A stretch of 64,000 nt of DNA from Otatea glauca (taxonomy: Eukaryota; Streptophyta; Magnoliopsida; Poales; Poaceae): contig CM070723.1 of assembly GCA_036346275.1 (NCBI GenBank), positions 2,790,001 to 2,854,000 on the forward strand, given 5' to 3'. This document shows positions 22,497 to 35,171 of this stretch, in pieces (the stretch's first letter is position 1; every line of letters starts with the position of its first letter). Under the pieces are notes generated by a model. The model had not been told where the DNA came from. It worked only from the letters and a program-made list of their open reading frames with translations, and searched no databases. Made by a program: the position numbers and the translations under genes.

Positions 22497-25019
22497 TTAA
22501 TACCTACTGACCAACACAAAATCATCATCGTCGAGAATTTGCGCCTCTTTCTGTCCCACAAAGTTCTCCCGTCCAATGGCCTCAACGATCCGGACAAACT
22601 CAACCCTCTTTTCAAGACAAAGGGGAACATACGGTAATCTGAAAACAGGCCTCACCACCCCGAGTTGAGCCAGGGCAGTGTTGAGAGCAATCGGATTTGG
22701 CTGGCAAAATAACCATTTCATCAGAGGCAATAGCTTCTCATTTAGGATCACATTCTCCCCTTCATACATGAGACTGTGCATGAGACCAGGAACAAGGTTG
22801 CTAGCTACAGAGATAACTCCAGTGGCATTGTATTTCCACCTAGAATCATGGCATTCATCATCATTACCGCTCCATATTGTTGTACCTTTGTCAGTGTAGC
22901 ACTTAACCCTCTCATGTCCAACACATTCTTTCACGCCTGCCATGTTCGAATACCCTGAAACCGCCTCAATAACTGGAGGAGGAATATCCTGCCCAGTCCT
23001 GGATGGCACATTGTAAATAATGGTTGGACCCATCGGGAGGACAGCCTCGAAATGAGAGATCAATCCTTCAATTGACGTCTTCCCATAGTAAGGATTGATA
23101 TGGAGAGCTGCATGCATGCCAACAGCAAATCCCTGCTCTGTCGCGTGAACAGCCTCTCTGGTTGAGTTACTTCCTGTGTTGCCTATCACTTTAATTTTAG
23201 TGCCAAAGCAGTTAACAGTATGCCCAATGAGCATGATGTGCTCATCCCAGCTCATAAGGTGACCCTCTCCTGTTGTTCCTCCAACTATTACACCTTCAGC
23301 ACCACTGTCTATTTGCATGTTTATCAAAGAATCATATGCTTCAAGATCAAATCTTCCATCTGGCAAATAGGGGGTTTTAACCGCTGTGATTAGCCTGAGG
23401 CTTTTAATGTCACTTGATGATGTCCTGCAACTCAGACAGAGAAGGATCAGACCAAAGAAGCACATATGTATGACGTATCAAAGCCCTCAAATACATATGT
23501 GCAAACAGTAAGATCCATGTGAGTCATGTGACTACTAAGCTATAAATTCACCAAAAAGAAATTTGGAGTTGCCATCACCATGATTGTACAGGATCAATTC
23601 ATTTAGCAGAATGAACTGAAATTACAATTCAAATACCACTTAACCAAGCATATAGCTATTTACATATTTTGTCCAGTCAAGACAGTTTAGACTGGATTCT
23701 TCTAGCTAAAACAATTGTCTATCTAATGGAGAGCTGTAAGCAGAGGAAATTAGATACAAGGTACGGAGCTATGCGAGCTATACAAATTAGTGACGGTTCA
23801 AATTGGATTGATCCACACTAGCACTTCCACAATTTCACAATTTTGATTTTGTTCTCATCTTTCCCATCACCATTTTCCTCCCTTGTCACACAAGAAATTT
23901 CACTTCATTTCTCTTCTCCTCAGTGGCTTTGGAGAGTTCACATGTTCTATTCCTCACATGGATCAGCCAATTCAGCATTGTTAGGGAGGAAACCATGATC
24001 AGCATTTATTGTCCTAGTAAAGCATTTTGCCCTTCAGATCGCATCGGTGCTACCATGGTAGTATGTAAAATTGAAAGGAACCAAGAAATGACTTCAAGCT
24101 TTATTATTCTTAAGAAATAATGCCTTTCTTGGACCTAACTCAACAAACGAAGCAATGATCGATTACAAATTCCACAGGAAGGGGATTTGGACAAGTGAAA
24201 TACAGGCTTTCAAGTTCCAATCAGCGGTCATAGGAAGTAGAACTTTTCAGGCCATTTTCATTTGTAAACATAGGCAATTCAGAAATAGAAGGGGATGGGA
24301 GCAGAAAAAGTTGAGCGGTACAATCTCAGATACAAAAGATAGTTCATTGTTGTTAGCTTTGAAGTATATGACAAACCTCATCCCGGAAAACAGCTGTTCA
24401 ATGGCATCAAGCAAAAGCTACTAGAAAGTGTCTATGAATAAATAAAACAAGGAGCCAATGCCTTGTTTTCGAGCTAAACAAGTTACCTATTTTTCACTTC
24501 AGTACTTCGCATCGGAAGATAATCATCTAGAGTGATGGCTGCCACCGGAAACTTCCCTCTGCTAATCCTGTACAAGCACCTTCTCGTGTTAGTGTGTTGC
24601 GTTTGGAAATAAAACTGAATATAGGAAGAATAAATGAGCTAAAAACTCATGGCCACTCCTTGAAATGATGGCAATCGGAAAATCGCCTGAAACCAAAGGT
24701 TCCATGAACGAACCCTAACTCATTCCCCCCAATCATTCGTCGAAGCACGCCCACAAAAATAAAAACATAAACCGCAACCAGATCCTCAGCAAACATAGCA
24801 AGCAGTCCGACGCCAGATAGTAGAAGTGAAGCGTCGAAGGTTGATTCGATGGATGCAGGTGCAGCCATGCGTGTATGGTTATTACCTGGGCTTGAGGGTG
24901 GTGTGGGCGGCGAGGTCGCGGGAGGAGTGCTTGTGCGAGAGCCCTACGATGCGGGTGCCCCGCTGCTCGTTCCCTCCCTTCGCCGTCGCCCACGTCGGCC
25001 GCGCCGGCGCCGCCGCCAT
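22497..25019 (-). CDS. DHDPS: Dihydrodipicolinate synthase (4-hydroxy-tetrahydrodipicolinate synthase), chloroplastic
   Basis: Condenses pyruvate with aspartate semialdehyde, the first committed and lysine-feedback-inhibited step of lysine synthesis in the plastid. There are three coding exons: 24886-25019, 24487-24567 and 22497-23424. All borders are GT/AG, phases match (134, 81 and 928 nt), and the product is 380 aa, the usual cereal length. Residues 1-55 form an Ala/Arg-rich plastid transit region. The barrel follows, with VGGTTGEGH (Thr122-Thr123), IIYNVPSRTG (Tyr209 of the catalytic triad, Arg214 for the substrate carboxylate) and AGVKECVG (Schiff-base Lys237). The spacing of 28 residues from Tyr to Lys equals that of the E. 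coli enzyme. The protein ends DDDDFVLVSRY. The start is the only ATG giving an in-phase first exon, at 25019. The next gene in the same orientation, ObgC, ends 1.1 kb upstream. Confidence 0.97.
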
Positions 25020-26136
25020 CTCCTCTCTCCTCTGCGCGAAAGCAAAACCCTAGCCAAGCTGCTTCGAACAATTTGGAGGCGGTAATGGATGTGCATGCTG
25101 GGCCACCCATCACCAAACAAACGGCCCACCACAACCACCGGATTGGATCGCGAATAAGATCTGCGATTTAGGCCCAGCCCATGGGCTTCTTCCCTCTTTG
25201 CCCCGCACGTGGTAATAAATTATGTATCATAACGTTAGTTTGTAACATGAAAGATATACATGTCTAACCTAACAAATTCTATGTCCCTACAATTTTCGAT
25301 TCATAAGAAGAGATAGAAGTCGATTAACGTGGAAAGAAACAGTTAAAAGAGACTTAAGAGATTGAGATGTATTTAAAGAGTCGACGTTAGATAAGAGTGG
25401 ATGAAAGTTAACAATTCACCGTGATTTAAGAACAAAAGTTTATAGGGCCTTTTCTATTGATTGGGTTTTATTTATAGTCTACCTTAACTTGTTTGGAGCA
25501 CGAGAGCCTGGCCGTTGAGAAGGAGATGGACGAGGAGCGAGGTTGGCTGATGGGCTTTGGCCCGTAGGCTGCGGCCGAATTCGATGAGAATTCTTCTTGT
25601 ATATAATATTTTATTTATTCTCTAAAATGAACAATTTATTTCTTAATAATTACTGCTTAGAAATATAAAAAAATCATTGGAGTAATTAATTATATATGGG
25701 ATTGCCCAATGTTGTACAGTGGAGTACAATATGACACAAAAAACAATTCCTATGGAGAGCTTTCTGCATACTATACACCTCAGTCGATCCGATGGTTTTT
25801 TGTTGGGGCCTGAGGAAACTAGTCTTCTTTGAGCGCCAAGTAGCTGGAAACCCAACTGCAAGCTAAACAAAAAACAGCTGCTGCTCCTGTTGCAGAGGGT
25901 GGCGCAGCGATCCCATGGAGCAAGCCATTGCGCGCGCGGCGCCTGATGCTCGTGCCGTGTCCTACAGGCGACTCAAAATGTCTTTCCTTGTGCTGATTGC
26001 TGAATGTGTTTGCCTGCGTGCAAGAAGCCATTGTAAAGTTTAGTTTGTTATTGTCATGGTGCAGCATGCCGTTGTAAGCTCGTGCAAGGTTTTCACTAAG
26101 ACTTACCTCTGCTACAAAATGTAGCTATTGCTTGCT
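25020..26136. other. Spacer between DHDPS and ObgC; DHDPS promoter side
   Basis: No gene. It contains the DHDPS 5' leader (immediately right of 25019) and presumably its promoter. A G-box core CACGTG lies at 25206-25211, about 190 bases upstream of the start codon. The part toward 26136 is the 3' flank of ObgC. No transposon ends recognised. Confidence 0.5.
25206..25211. promoter_or_regulatory. G-box core (CACGTG) upstream of DHDPS
   Basis: Palindromic CACGTG in CCCGCACGTGGTAA, about 190 bases before the DHDPS ATG. G-boxes bind bZIP/bHLH factors. A six-base match can occur by chance. Confidence 0.3.
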
Positions 26137-29100
26137 CTAACCGAATTCAGGCCATCTGACAGAATCGTCTCTTGAGTTCATCGTCTTTGGTAGACTGGTC
26201 CTTTTAGGCTCATCGCTCCAAACCATTTCCATCTGAAGAAAGCAGTATCTTAGTAAAGCTGATAACTCGATTTGTGTGAACACCTGTCTGCAGGCACGGG
26301 ACGGGGGCGTCCCTTGTGGTTATTTTAAGTACGGCGATTGATCATGTTTGGTTAACGACATAGACATACATACCTCACCGATAACAACCGTGTCTCCCTC
26401 TTTAACTCCACGTTTGACAAGAGTTTTGTTGACACCACATGCCTCTAAAGCATGCTGAAATCTTTTCAAGGATTCTGAATACCTGCATCAGGAGAGATTA
26501 CATATATGCAATGTAATCGTCAATCAACAACGATTATTCAAAGTTAAAGGGTGTAGCAACTTGAGATTCTATTGTCCAAACGGGACTTTCCTAACTGCAC
26601 TGTCCATGAGGCGCAACAAGTTTATTTTACCTAGATGAACAGTTTAACAGCAAAGGGTGCAAAGATATCAAACAAAAGCTTGCTGAGATCTCTTTTAATT
26701 TAGACTATCCAGTACATTAAAAATGCATCATTTAACCTAAAAACCACATTTTTTTATTTTATCCAGAAAAATCATCTTTCAATATTGCCAATGACAGCCT
26801 TTTCTTCAAACATAGCATATCAAGATAGATACACATTTCATGGGGAAACGTACAGGCTAGCTGACTAATCTCTTCAAACTTCAAATATGACCCAAGGACA
26901 CCATCACTTTTGTTACAGTAAATGCTTAATTAGTTACTAAGAAGAGGTCAATGTAGTTAAACAACTAACAGTGCAGTCTGAAAAAACTTCTGTTGGAAAT
27001 GAGCTTGCTAAATATAACAGGTTAGCACTGAAAAATAAACTACTTACTGCCAATTAGTCATCTGAACAAAACGTTCAATTCCAGCTCCAACAACATTCCA
27101 GGTATTCGTTCCCTTATCATGAAAAATCTCAAATTCATTCATGGCAGCCCTCCTTTCCCTTTTTATTGCATCAGCTACATGATTCAGATTTTCAGGGCCA
27201 TTCCATTCTGCAGAAACATGCAGTATCAAGATAAACATCTAAAAAGGAAAAAAAAAGGTTATGTATGATAATGTAAAATAAATCCTAAGTAATTAGCATC
27301 AAACAACGGAAGCAACACATATGCAGTCAATCTAATTTTGCAAACAACTAGAGGCAGTTAAAAAGCACTTCCAGACTTGAGAAACGGCTATTAGCTACTA
27401 CTATAATTGGATTTATAGCAAATATAGGGTATATAAACACCTTCGGCATCTTTCATCCTTTGCCTCTCTTTCTGCAGAACCTTATAGGCAGCATAAACAA
27501 CATCCTGTGTTCCTTGCCTGTTCATTGCACTAATGCTAAAAGGCTCAATGCCTTGAGCTTGTAGCTTTTCCCGGAACATATTCCATCTCTCAGATGCTTC
27601 CGGAAGATCCATCTTATTGTACACCACTATATAAGGTTTGTTAACCAAAGATGGGCTAAATAACTCCAGTTCCAAACGAACAGCCTCAAACTCATATTCT
27701 GGTTGTAGACCCGAACCGTCAACAACATGCACCTAAGACCCAACCAGACAGAGAATAATAATCAGCAAGTCATACATAGATTTCTAATCTCATATATTCA
27801 AAAATGAGAAACCTTAACATAAGAGACACGGACTCAAACATAGATCAGGAAGGGAGGGAAAAAAAGGAACATACCAAGACAGAACATCTCTCACTATGCC
27901 TTAAAAACTCATGCCCCAAACCATATCCGCGATGAGCCCCTTCCAGTAAGCCAGGAAGGTCTGCAACTACCATTGTAGCATCAAAATCTAATGAAACCAC
28001 TCCAAGATTTGGTAGCAATGTTGTAAAAGGATAGTTGGCTATAGTTGGCTTGGCAGCACTAATAACACTCAAAAGAGTGCTCTTTCCAGCATTTGGAGCA
28101 CCTACAATCCCCACATCAGCAACCAACTTTAACTCCAAATCAAGCCACCTGCAAGCCATCAATCATCCCAGAAAGGATGTAATGTTAGCAAAAGTAAACC
28201 TATATGAGATCCCTATAAGTAATCAAGAAACCAAATCACAGGATTATGAATTAGAACTAGCAGATGAGCAACCAGTTGTCAGAGACTCAGAATTACAGTG
28301 ACGTCAAGATTAAGATTTTAATCATGATTAGAACTCAGTTTGTTTATGAATAATTGCTATAATTAAAGTAGTTCACTGCAAGGACATTCAATCCTCAATG
28401 CAGAGCTTCATGCCACTTCAGCAACTTTATAGCATCACTACTATCAGTTAGGAATTTGTACGTACAAGACGTTTCTCCATCATCCATCAGATCCAAGTAC
28501 ACAATACTTCAGCTCAAATGCCATCGGCCCATCACATAACAATCCAGACAGCTTGGAAATTCTATAGATTTTGAAAGATCAAAGACTAAATACATTATGC
28601 ACAGAAATGGATTGCACTTTAAACCTCTGTCCAATTTCTGATTGTTTGAGAACGTCAAATTGCTTGTTCTTTTAAGTGCCCAGTCTATAGAATAGTATTA
28701 AGCCGTCCCTGATCTGGTGCTCATTATCTTGATAGACATTGGCAATTGAAACTGCAGATAATATCCCGACACTTCTGCATCAGGCATGGAGAGCACTTTG
28801 CATTGGCAGCTGACGATGAACTAATTATCGATGGCAAATTACAATTGGCAGTTAACTACACTCTTTCTAAAAGCAATCGAAACTACGTTTTGACTAGCAG
28901 AACTAACGAAAACCACTGTGGATCATCACTGGTCCAGATTTCACAAACAACGATCCTTCCCTCCAAATCTATGCTCTCCACAAACACCAGATTTTGCAAT
29001 TGTCAGAGCTAACTTATCATCTGTTAATAATTCAATCATAACCAACTAAATAATAAAGTATAACTGTATAAGTAATTTTTCACAGTAGAGAGAACATACA

Positions 29101-30379
29101 TTTCTGGACCTTTTTCTCCCTTCTCTGCAATCTTGGGCACCTTGTTTGTCCCGGACTTGAACGCCGCATTGCCGCGGCCGCCGCGGCCACCAGGGAGGAG
29201 CAACGCGCGCTGCCCAGGTTTCATCAGCTCAAGCAGCTCCATACCGCCGGCCGACGACCGTACCACCGTTCCCGGCGGCACCTTCACCACGACGTCCTCG
29301 CCCTTCGCCCCTGCCATCTGCTGCCCCTGGCCGTGCCCGCCACGCCCGGCGCGGAAGTGCACCGACTTGCGGAACGGCAGCAGCGAGTTCATCTCCCCGT
29401 CCACCTCCACGTAGACGTTGCCCCCGCGTCCGCCGTCGCCACCCGAGGGCCCCCCGTACGGCACGTACTTCTCGCGCCGGAATGCCACCACGCCGTTGCC
29501 GCCGTCGCCGGCCTCGGCGTATATCTTGGCCGTGTCGAAGCACCGCATCACGGCGGGGACCCCCTTCTCCTTCACTTCCCCTTCCTCTCCCTCCTCCTCC
29601 TCCTCGTAGTCGTCGTCGTCGCCCTCAAACATGTCCACCACCTCCTCCTCCTCGTCTGGGTGAAACAGCACAACCTCCGCTTCATCGTCCTCGTCCTCGT
29701 CCGCGTACTCTAGCTCTTCGAGCTCCACGTGTGCAATGGCGTCACCTTTTGAACCCCGCTTGATCGCAAACGTGTCGAATTCCTCGTCGTCGCTGTCGCC
29801 GTCATAGTCCGGGTCGAACACAACGACGTCGTCGTCCTCCTCGGGTAAACAATCCCGAGATTTCCTGCCCTTTTTGCCCTCGAAGATGTCCAAGCGGCTG
29901 ACGACGAGCTCCTCCTCGTCGAGATGTTCGACCATTCGACGCGAGATGGCGCCACCTCTAAGGCTCTTCCTGGATGCGCGCGCATCGAATTGGCCAAGAG
30001 TGATCTCACCACCGTCCGGCGAGTCTCTCAGAGGGAGCCGAGCAAAGGTGGTAGCCCCAAGGCGCCCGAACCCCACCTCATCCTCGTCGTCGCCCAACCG
30101 CTCAACATTTCCGCGCGGAAATGCGGGAGTTTTTAGCTCGGGGATCGCCGGGGCGGTGGGGAACCGCTCTAGGGTGACCTCTGAGGCGGGGGCGTCGCGG
30201 AGCGGTAGGCGGGTGAAAGTAGTGGCGCCGCCGCCGGACGATGAAGAGGGGGGAGGGGGAGAAGACTTGAGGGGCTTGGCGGCACTCCGCTTGCCCCTGG
30301 CATTCTTGGTGTTCCGGCGCGCCTCGGCGGAGAAGAGGCGGAAGGGGAAGGCCGTGGCGGCGACGGCGGCCAACACCAT
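26137..30379 (-). CDS. OBGC: Chloroplast Obg-type GTPase (ObgC)
   Basis: Obg-family GTPase of the plastid, needed for plastid ribosome maturation and thylakoid membrane biogenesis. Six exons: 29100-30379, 27875-28148, 27441-27732, 27048-27207, 26374-26482 and 26137-26232. All borders are GT/AG and phases match, giving 736 aa. Residues 1-30 are transit-like; about 190-280 are a strongly acidic plant insert. The glycine-rich Obg fold starts near 285 (AEAGDGGNGVVAFRREKYVP, GGPSGGDGGRGG). The G domain has GAPNAGKS (443-450), switch-region Thr in NYPFTT, DLPG (490-493) and NKMD (557-560). A C-terminal OCT domain (FVQMTNWQ... GDTVVIGEMEMVW) follows. The ATG at 30379 is chosen because an upstream in-frame GTG is not a plausible start. 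Its promoter side is interrupted by a hAT transposon at 30541. Confidence 0.97.
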
Positions 30380-30410
30380 TTTCTGCGGCCCGCTGAGCTG
30401 CACGAGATTT

Positions 30411-30432
30411 CTTCTTCTTCTTCTTCTTCTTC
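30411..30432 (+). repeat. (TTC)n microsatellite in the ObgC leader
   Basis: Seven uninterrupted TTC units (GAA on the coding - strand), about 35-55 bases upstream of the ObgC ATG and so probably in its 5' UTR. GA-rich leaders are common in plant plastid-protein genes. Confidence 0.7.
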
Positions 30433-31072
30433 TGCTTCAAGTGAGCGGATAAGGAGCTTGCCCCGCTTGGTGGAGTGTGATCCTGACGGTCGGTGTCCGA
30501 ATCGTACGGCTGGCCGCGTGTCCTCAGTTTGGCTCGGAGCCAGGCCCGTGCATGGGGCGGGGCGGCCGCACCGGCCCCCAATTCCCAGGCCCCATCCAAT
30601 GTCGTATCAGCCCAGCTACAGGCCCCGCCCTGGCCCCCTAATTCCCAGGGACCCACCTAATGGCGTATCAGCCCAGCTACGTATACCGATATACGAGGCG
30701 TCGATCGATCATCGATACAATAGGAAACGAAACGACGGTTGCGAGCCTGCGACGCACACGCACGCGCTATCTCCCGATCGATCACTATCAGGCGACAGGC
30801 GGCGTCGCCTAGCGCTCTCACCTCTCAGCTCTCTCCGACTCTCCGCTCGGTCGCTCCACGGCGGGCAGTTCGCTTATTACTGCCGCCTACTGGTTTCGAG
30901 CAAGAGAGAGGCAGCGCCAGTCGCAAACGCCGATCACGGGTTCAGCCGTCAGGCCCTAGGTACTAGTTTAAATGTTTAATTAATCTACTAGTTTATTTAT
31001 CCTTTTTTAATTCTTCTAGTAACTTATGCGATTATTATTTTTACTGATTCCTTGTAGATTGTTGTCGACATC

Positions 31073-33542
31073 ATGCCGCCTAGGAAATATGCATCTAGTA
31101 GCCAAAAAAAAAGGAAAGACACAGAGAATTTTGTACTATCACAAAAAGGAGTCATGAATAAATTTCTTAAGAAGGATACGAGAAATTCAAGAAACGAAAA
31201 TGAATTGGCAATAGTGCTTGTGGAGCCGGTGGAGGAACAAATTGGTGGGAATTCAGAAAAACGAGGCCCTACAGAACATAATGTAAGTGATCATGAGAAC
31301 ATATTTCATTCAACTGCTACAGATTTAGCTAGTGTTGATGAACTACCAGTAGTGACTATAGATATATATGATCCAAGAAATTGGAATAATCTTGACAACA
31401 AAGTAAAACATACATTAGTCGAGAAGGGACCAATAAGAGAAGAAAATCTTGTGTTTCCTACGGATGGCAACACTAGGCATTTTGCTTATTCTCATTATTA
31501 TAGAAAATTGAGCAATGGTGAGGTACATGACAGAAAATGGTTAGTTTACTCAAAACATGTTGACAGAGTGTTTTGCTTCTGTTGTAAGATTTTCAAATCT
31601 GATAATTGCACAAGTCCATTAGCACATGATGGATATAGAGATTGGAGACATATTAGTGAGAAGCTAAAAGAACATGAAAATAGTGCTGAGCATATTACTA
31701 GCATGAACAGTTGGAATGAACTGAGAGCTAGACTAAGAAAACAAGAAACCATCGATAAAGATTTGCAGCGACAAATCACAAAGGAGAAAGAACGCTTGAG
31801 ACAAGTTTTATTCAGAATAGTTGCCATTGTGAAATTTCTTGGTAAACGCAATTTAGCTTTTAGAGGGTCGATGTCACTTTATAATGAACAAAATGGCAAT
31901 TTCTTAGATTGTGTTCAGATGATTGCAGAATTTGACTTGGTAATGCAAGATCATCTTAGGCGAATTGAAAGCAAGGATATCCATTACCATTATCTCAGTA
32001 ATAAAATTCAGAATGAGTTGATTTATCTTTTGGCTTCTGATATTACCAGCACTGTAATAAAGATTATTAAAGAGGCCAAATACTTCTCTGTTATTCTTGA
32101 TTGTACTCCGGATGTGAGCCATGAAGAACAAATGTCTTTGATAGTTCGATGTGTCAATATATCTTGCAACCAAATTAAAATTGAGGAGTACTTTTTGGGT
32201 TTCTTCAAGGTGGATGACACATCTGGTTTGGGACTTTTCAATGTATTGATTGATTCACTGGAGTCCTTTGATCTTAACATTGGTGATATAAGGGGTCAAG
32301 GTTATGACAACGGTTCTAATATGAAAGGAAAGCACCAGGGACTACAAAAAAGATTGTTTGATAAGAATCCAAGAGCTTTTTATATGCCATGTGCTTGTCA
32401 CAGTCTTAATCTTACTCTTTGTGATATGGCAAAATCTTGTAGCAAAGCTATTTCATTTTTTGGAATTGTGCAACGAATATATACATTATTTTCGGGTTCT
32501 ACGAAAAGATGGAAAGTTTTACTTGATCATGAGCCAAGTTTAACTGTGAAATCATTGTGCAATACTCGTTGGGAGAGTCGTATCAAAAGTGTGGCGGCAA
32601 TTAGATATCAAGCTCCTCGGATAAGGCGACTTTGTTTGAGTTACATCAAGCTTCTGATATTGATCCCATGGCAAAGAGTGATGCAAAGAATTTGTATGAC
32701 TTGCTTGGTACCTTTGAGTTCATACTTGGTATGGTTATTTGGCATGACATTTTATTTGCTGTAAATGTTGTGAGCAAGAAGTTGCAATCACCATCCATGT
32801 GCATTCACTCTACCTTGGAGCAAATAGATGGTATAATGAGTTACTTTGACAAGTCTGAAATGAAGGGTTTGCTTCTAGTATGACCATTGCCAAGGATATT
32901 GCTTCGATATGGATGTAGAGGCATCATTTCGATGGCGTCGCTCTCTTAGAAAAAATATTTTGATGAAAATGATTGCAGTAGTGAAGCAAATCTACAAGGT
33001 GAGAAAGATTTTGAAGTTAATTACTTTTTGGTTATGCTTGATATGGCAAACTGTTCATCGAAAAATAGATTTGAGGAACTCCAAGTATTCAATGGTATAT
33101 TTGGGCCTCTTCTGAACTCAACATCATTGAAATCATTAGATCACATTGAACTTGAGGATTATTGTACTAAGTTGGCAAAAACTTTCTCTGTTGATGATTC
33201 ATTTGATTTTGAGGAAAATAATCGATATCGAGCTAAGAATATTGCAAATGACCTTGCGGATAGATCGATTGTCCGCTATGGAAATTTTGAGTTTGTCGGA
33301 AGTGGATTGCTATCCTAACATATTTGTTGCTTATCGGATATTATTTACTATACCAGAATCGTGGCATCGGTGAAAGGAGTTTCTCGGTGAAATTATTGAA
33401 GAATTATTTGAGGTCTACAATGTCTCAAGAAAGGTTAAACAGTCTAGCAACTTTATGTATTGAGAAGAAATTGTTAGATGATATTAATGTTGAAGCCATC
33501 ATTGATGATTTTGCATCTAGAAATGTTAGAAGATATTTTTAA
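31073..33542 (+). pseudogene. hAT transposase with TTF-type zinc finger, frameshifted
   Basis: Open from the ATG at 31073 to about 32630. N-terminal nuclear-type Lys-rich start (MPPRKYASSSQKKRK). TTF zinc finger, with VFCFCCKIF and a following HENSAEH giving the Cys/His set. DUF4371-like core with VILDCTPDVSHEEQMSLIV, GQGYDNGSNMKGKHQGLQK and CACHSLNLTLCDMA. The W block reads NTRWESRI. The frame then shifts near 32625, near 32870, near 32990 and around 33340. The C-terminal hAT dimerisation segment is still readable (RSFSVKLLKNYLRSTMSQER, NSLATLCIEKKLL) to the stop at 33540-33542. Catalytic Asp residues in DCTPD and YDNG remain, but the frameshifts make it inactive. Codon use is AT-rich, unlike the neighbouring host genes. 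Confidence 0.9.
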
Positions 33543-33682
33543 AGGTGATCTCTACAAAATATTTGAGGTAAATAATCTTACTTTTATACATTTCTTTGTC
33601 GTTCATCATTTTTTTACAATATATTAAATCATTTCAGTTGATATATAATATTACAAAAAATTAGTACTTATGTTATGGAGCC

Positions 33683-34576
33683 TGACGAATACTAATAAAA
33701 AGGATACCCCAACAGCCCGAAGCGACGAGCCAGCGGCCTCAAGCATATCTCCACTTAACAGGCGCGCCGCTTGCCCGCCGACCGAATCGCTGCGAGATCG
33801 CAAGGCATCCGCTCCCGACCGGCAGGGAAGCGAATCCGACAGACGGCGCCCCGACCCCTCTTGGCGGGCGGGATCTCCGACCCAACCAAACCAAGGTGAC
33901 GAACGCCGAGTGCGCGTGTCGTCCTCATCGCCTACCGCCACGCACCCTCGAATAAGGTCAATCAGAGCGACTATACAAGGCGGTGGCTCCTTCCCAAGAA
34001 GATCCGTGATCGAGAAGACAAAGCTTCCACCCCATCAACGACCACGATAAAGACGAGCGCACGCTCCTCCCGAGCGGCACCAACGCCACGCACCTCGGCG
34101 TCAAGATTCGCAAGGATCACAGAGGCAAGTACGCTACTTCCGGAAATACCTAACCTCCCCGACCACCAAGGCTACCAACCCAAAGATGGGCAAGACGGGT
34201 GGCGACGATCCACGGGACGAAGGACCGAGCTCCTAGCGAGGTCACCTCGCTTCCTCCTAACTCGATGTAACCCGCCCCTTCCTTCAGTATAAAAGGAGGC
34301 AGTGGCTAAACGATCGAGGGGGCAACGAGCAAGAACAAGAAAGGAGAGAGCGCTATCAAACCCATCTCGCTAAGCCATTGGCATTCTCGCTTGTAAAACT
34401 TTGTGCAGTCATCTGTACCAAGAGTAATACAACACCACCACACACGAACTGGAGTAGGGACCTTCAGCCCGAACCAGTATACATCTTGGACTCACGAGTC
34501 TAACCATTCAGGGAGTGGAACGCGCGACCCCCTAGACTTACAAATTTACTTGCCGGCGCTCCCGAAAACGCCGACA
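33683..34576 (+). repeat. Solo LTR of the Tat-lineage family, inside the hAT element
   Basis: 894 bp beginning TGACGAATAC and ending CGCCGACA. A perfect 5-base target duplication GAGCC stands at 33678-33682 and 34577-34581. It aligns along its whole length with the 3' LTR at 10906-11801. No internal retroelement DNA is present, so it is a solo LTR produced by recombination between the two LTRs of a full insertion. TATA box at 34288-34294. Confidence 0.95.
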
Positions 34577-34638
34577 GAGCCTCCGTTTACAATCCCGCCC
34601 CAGGCCCCTGAAAACTTAGGAACGGCCCTGCTCGGAGG

Positions 34639-35062
34639 GGCAGAGCTCGTGTAGCCGTGCTCCTATGGAAATGCGTTGCACGGTGCGAGAGATCTCATCT
34701 CCTTCGACATGTACAATGGTACTATGTTAGCGAATTAGAATTTTATGACATATTTTGTCAGTAAGATTTTTATCAACCTAAGAGAGAAGAAATAGTATGA
34801 CTGTATGAGTTATATTGTGTGTGATAAATATTTTTTGAGTAGTGCTTCAATGCTTTTTCTCTCAATACAAGTTGTACAAATTTTGAAGCAAGCGAAAGGA
34901 TAAGTAATAACTATCTACATTTCATTCATGCTTTAATATTTGTGCAACTGTTAAAAAGAAAAGCATGAAAGCACCTCTCATAGTTTTTCATGTTGTAATT
35001 AAAAATTTTGTAACCTTGTTTATGTACTGAGATTTTCTTATGTACTGAGCTTTTTTTTTCAG
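34639..35062. other. Original upstream flank of ObgC / start of xylose isomerase remnant
   Basis: Carries the second copy of the hairpin element (34836-34980). No N-terminal xylose isomerase exon is recognisable here. The last 80 bases (with a poly-T tract and AG at 35061-35062) behave as the intron before the first recognisable exon. Confidence 0.5.
34836..34980. mobile_element. Hairpin inverted-repeat element (MITE), copy 2
   Basis: Same family and orientation as 19112-19255. The arms start TGAGTAGTGCTTCAATGC and end GCATGAAAGCACCTCTCA, with an internal TTGTACAAATTTTGAAGC / TTTAATATTTGTGCAAC pair. It lies just upstream of the xylose isomerase remnant. Confidence 0.75.
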
Positions 35063-35171
35063 GAACATTGTTGATACAAAGCACCAGTATGTTTGTAACC
35101 TGGAAATAGATTAGAAAAATGTCTACACTCTACAGGATTGAAAAACATTGATCCTTGCATTCCCCTGGCAG

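Larger units (their letters stand above)
30541..34630 (+). mobile_element. hAT transposon with transposase, interrupted by a solo LTR
   Basis: The left end starts CAGGCCCGTGCATGG. The right end, read in reverse, starts CAGGGCCGTTCC, an imperfect inverted repeat (9 of the first 12 match) of the plant hAT type. The flanks give an 8-base target duplication CTCGGAG[C/G]: 30533-30540 CTCGGAGC and 34631-34638 CTCGGAGG. Inside is a TTF/hAT transposase on the + strand. Removing the 894-bp solo LTR and its 5-base duplication leaves 3191 bp. A 61-bp direct duplication (GTATCAGCCCAGCTAC at 30604 and 30665) lies in the left subterminal region. The element sits 154 bases upstream of the ObgC ATG, in the opposite orientation to it. 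Confidence 0.92.

Noticed and set aside
22678..22958. + strand frames opposite DHDPS
   Set aside because: Antisense shadows of the conserved DHDPS exon.
27391..27732. Separate small GTPase gene starting MHVVDGSG
   Set aside because: It is ObgC exon 3; the first codon is a GTG just after an AG acceptor, and the G domain continues across introns in phase.
29133..30136. Several 60-130 codon + strand frames opposite ObgC exon 1
   Set aside because: Shadows of the GC-rich ObgC coding exon on the opposite strand.
31073..32764. Host TTF-type zinc finger gene (563 codons)
   Set aside because: It lies inside hAT termini with an 8-base duplication and has hAT transposase blocks plus frameshifts, so it is the element's own transposase.
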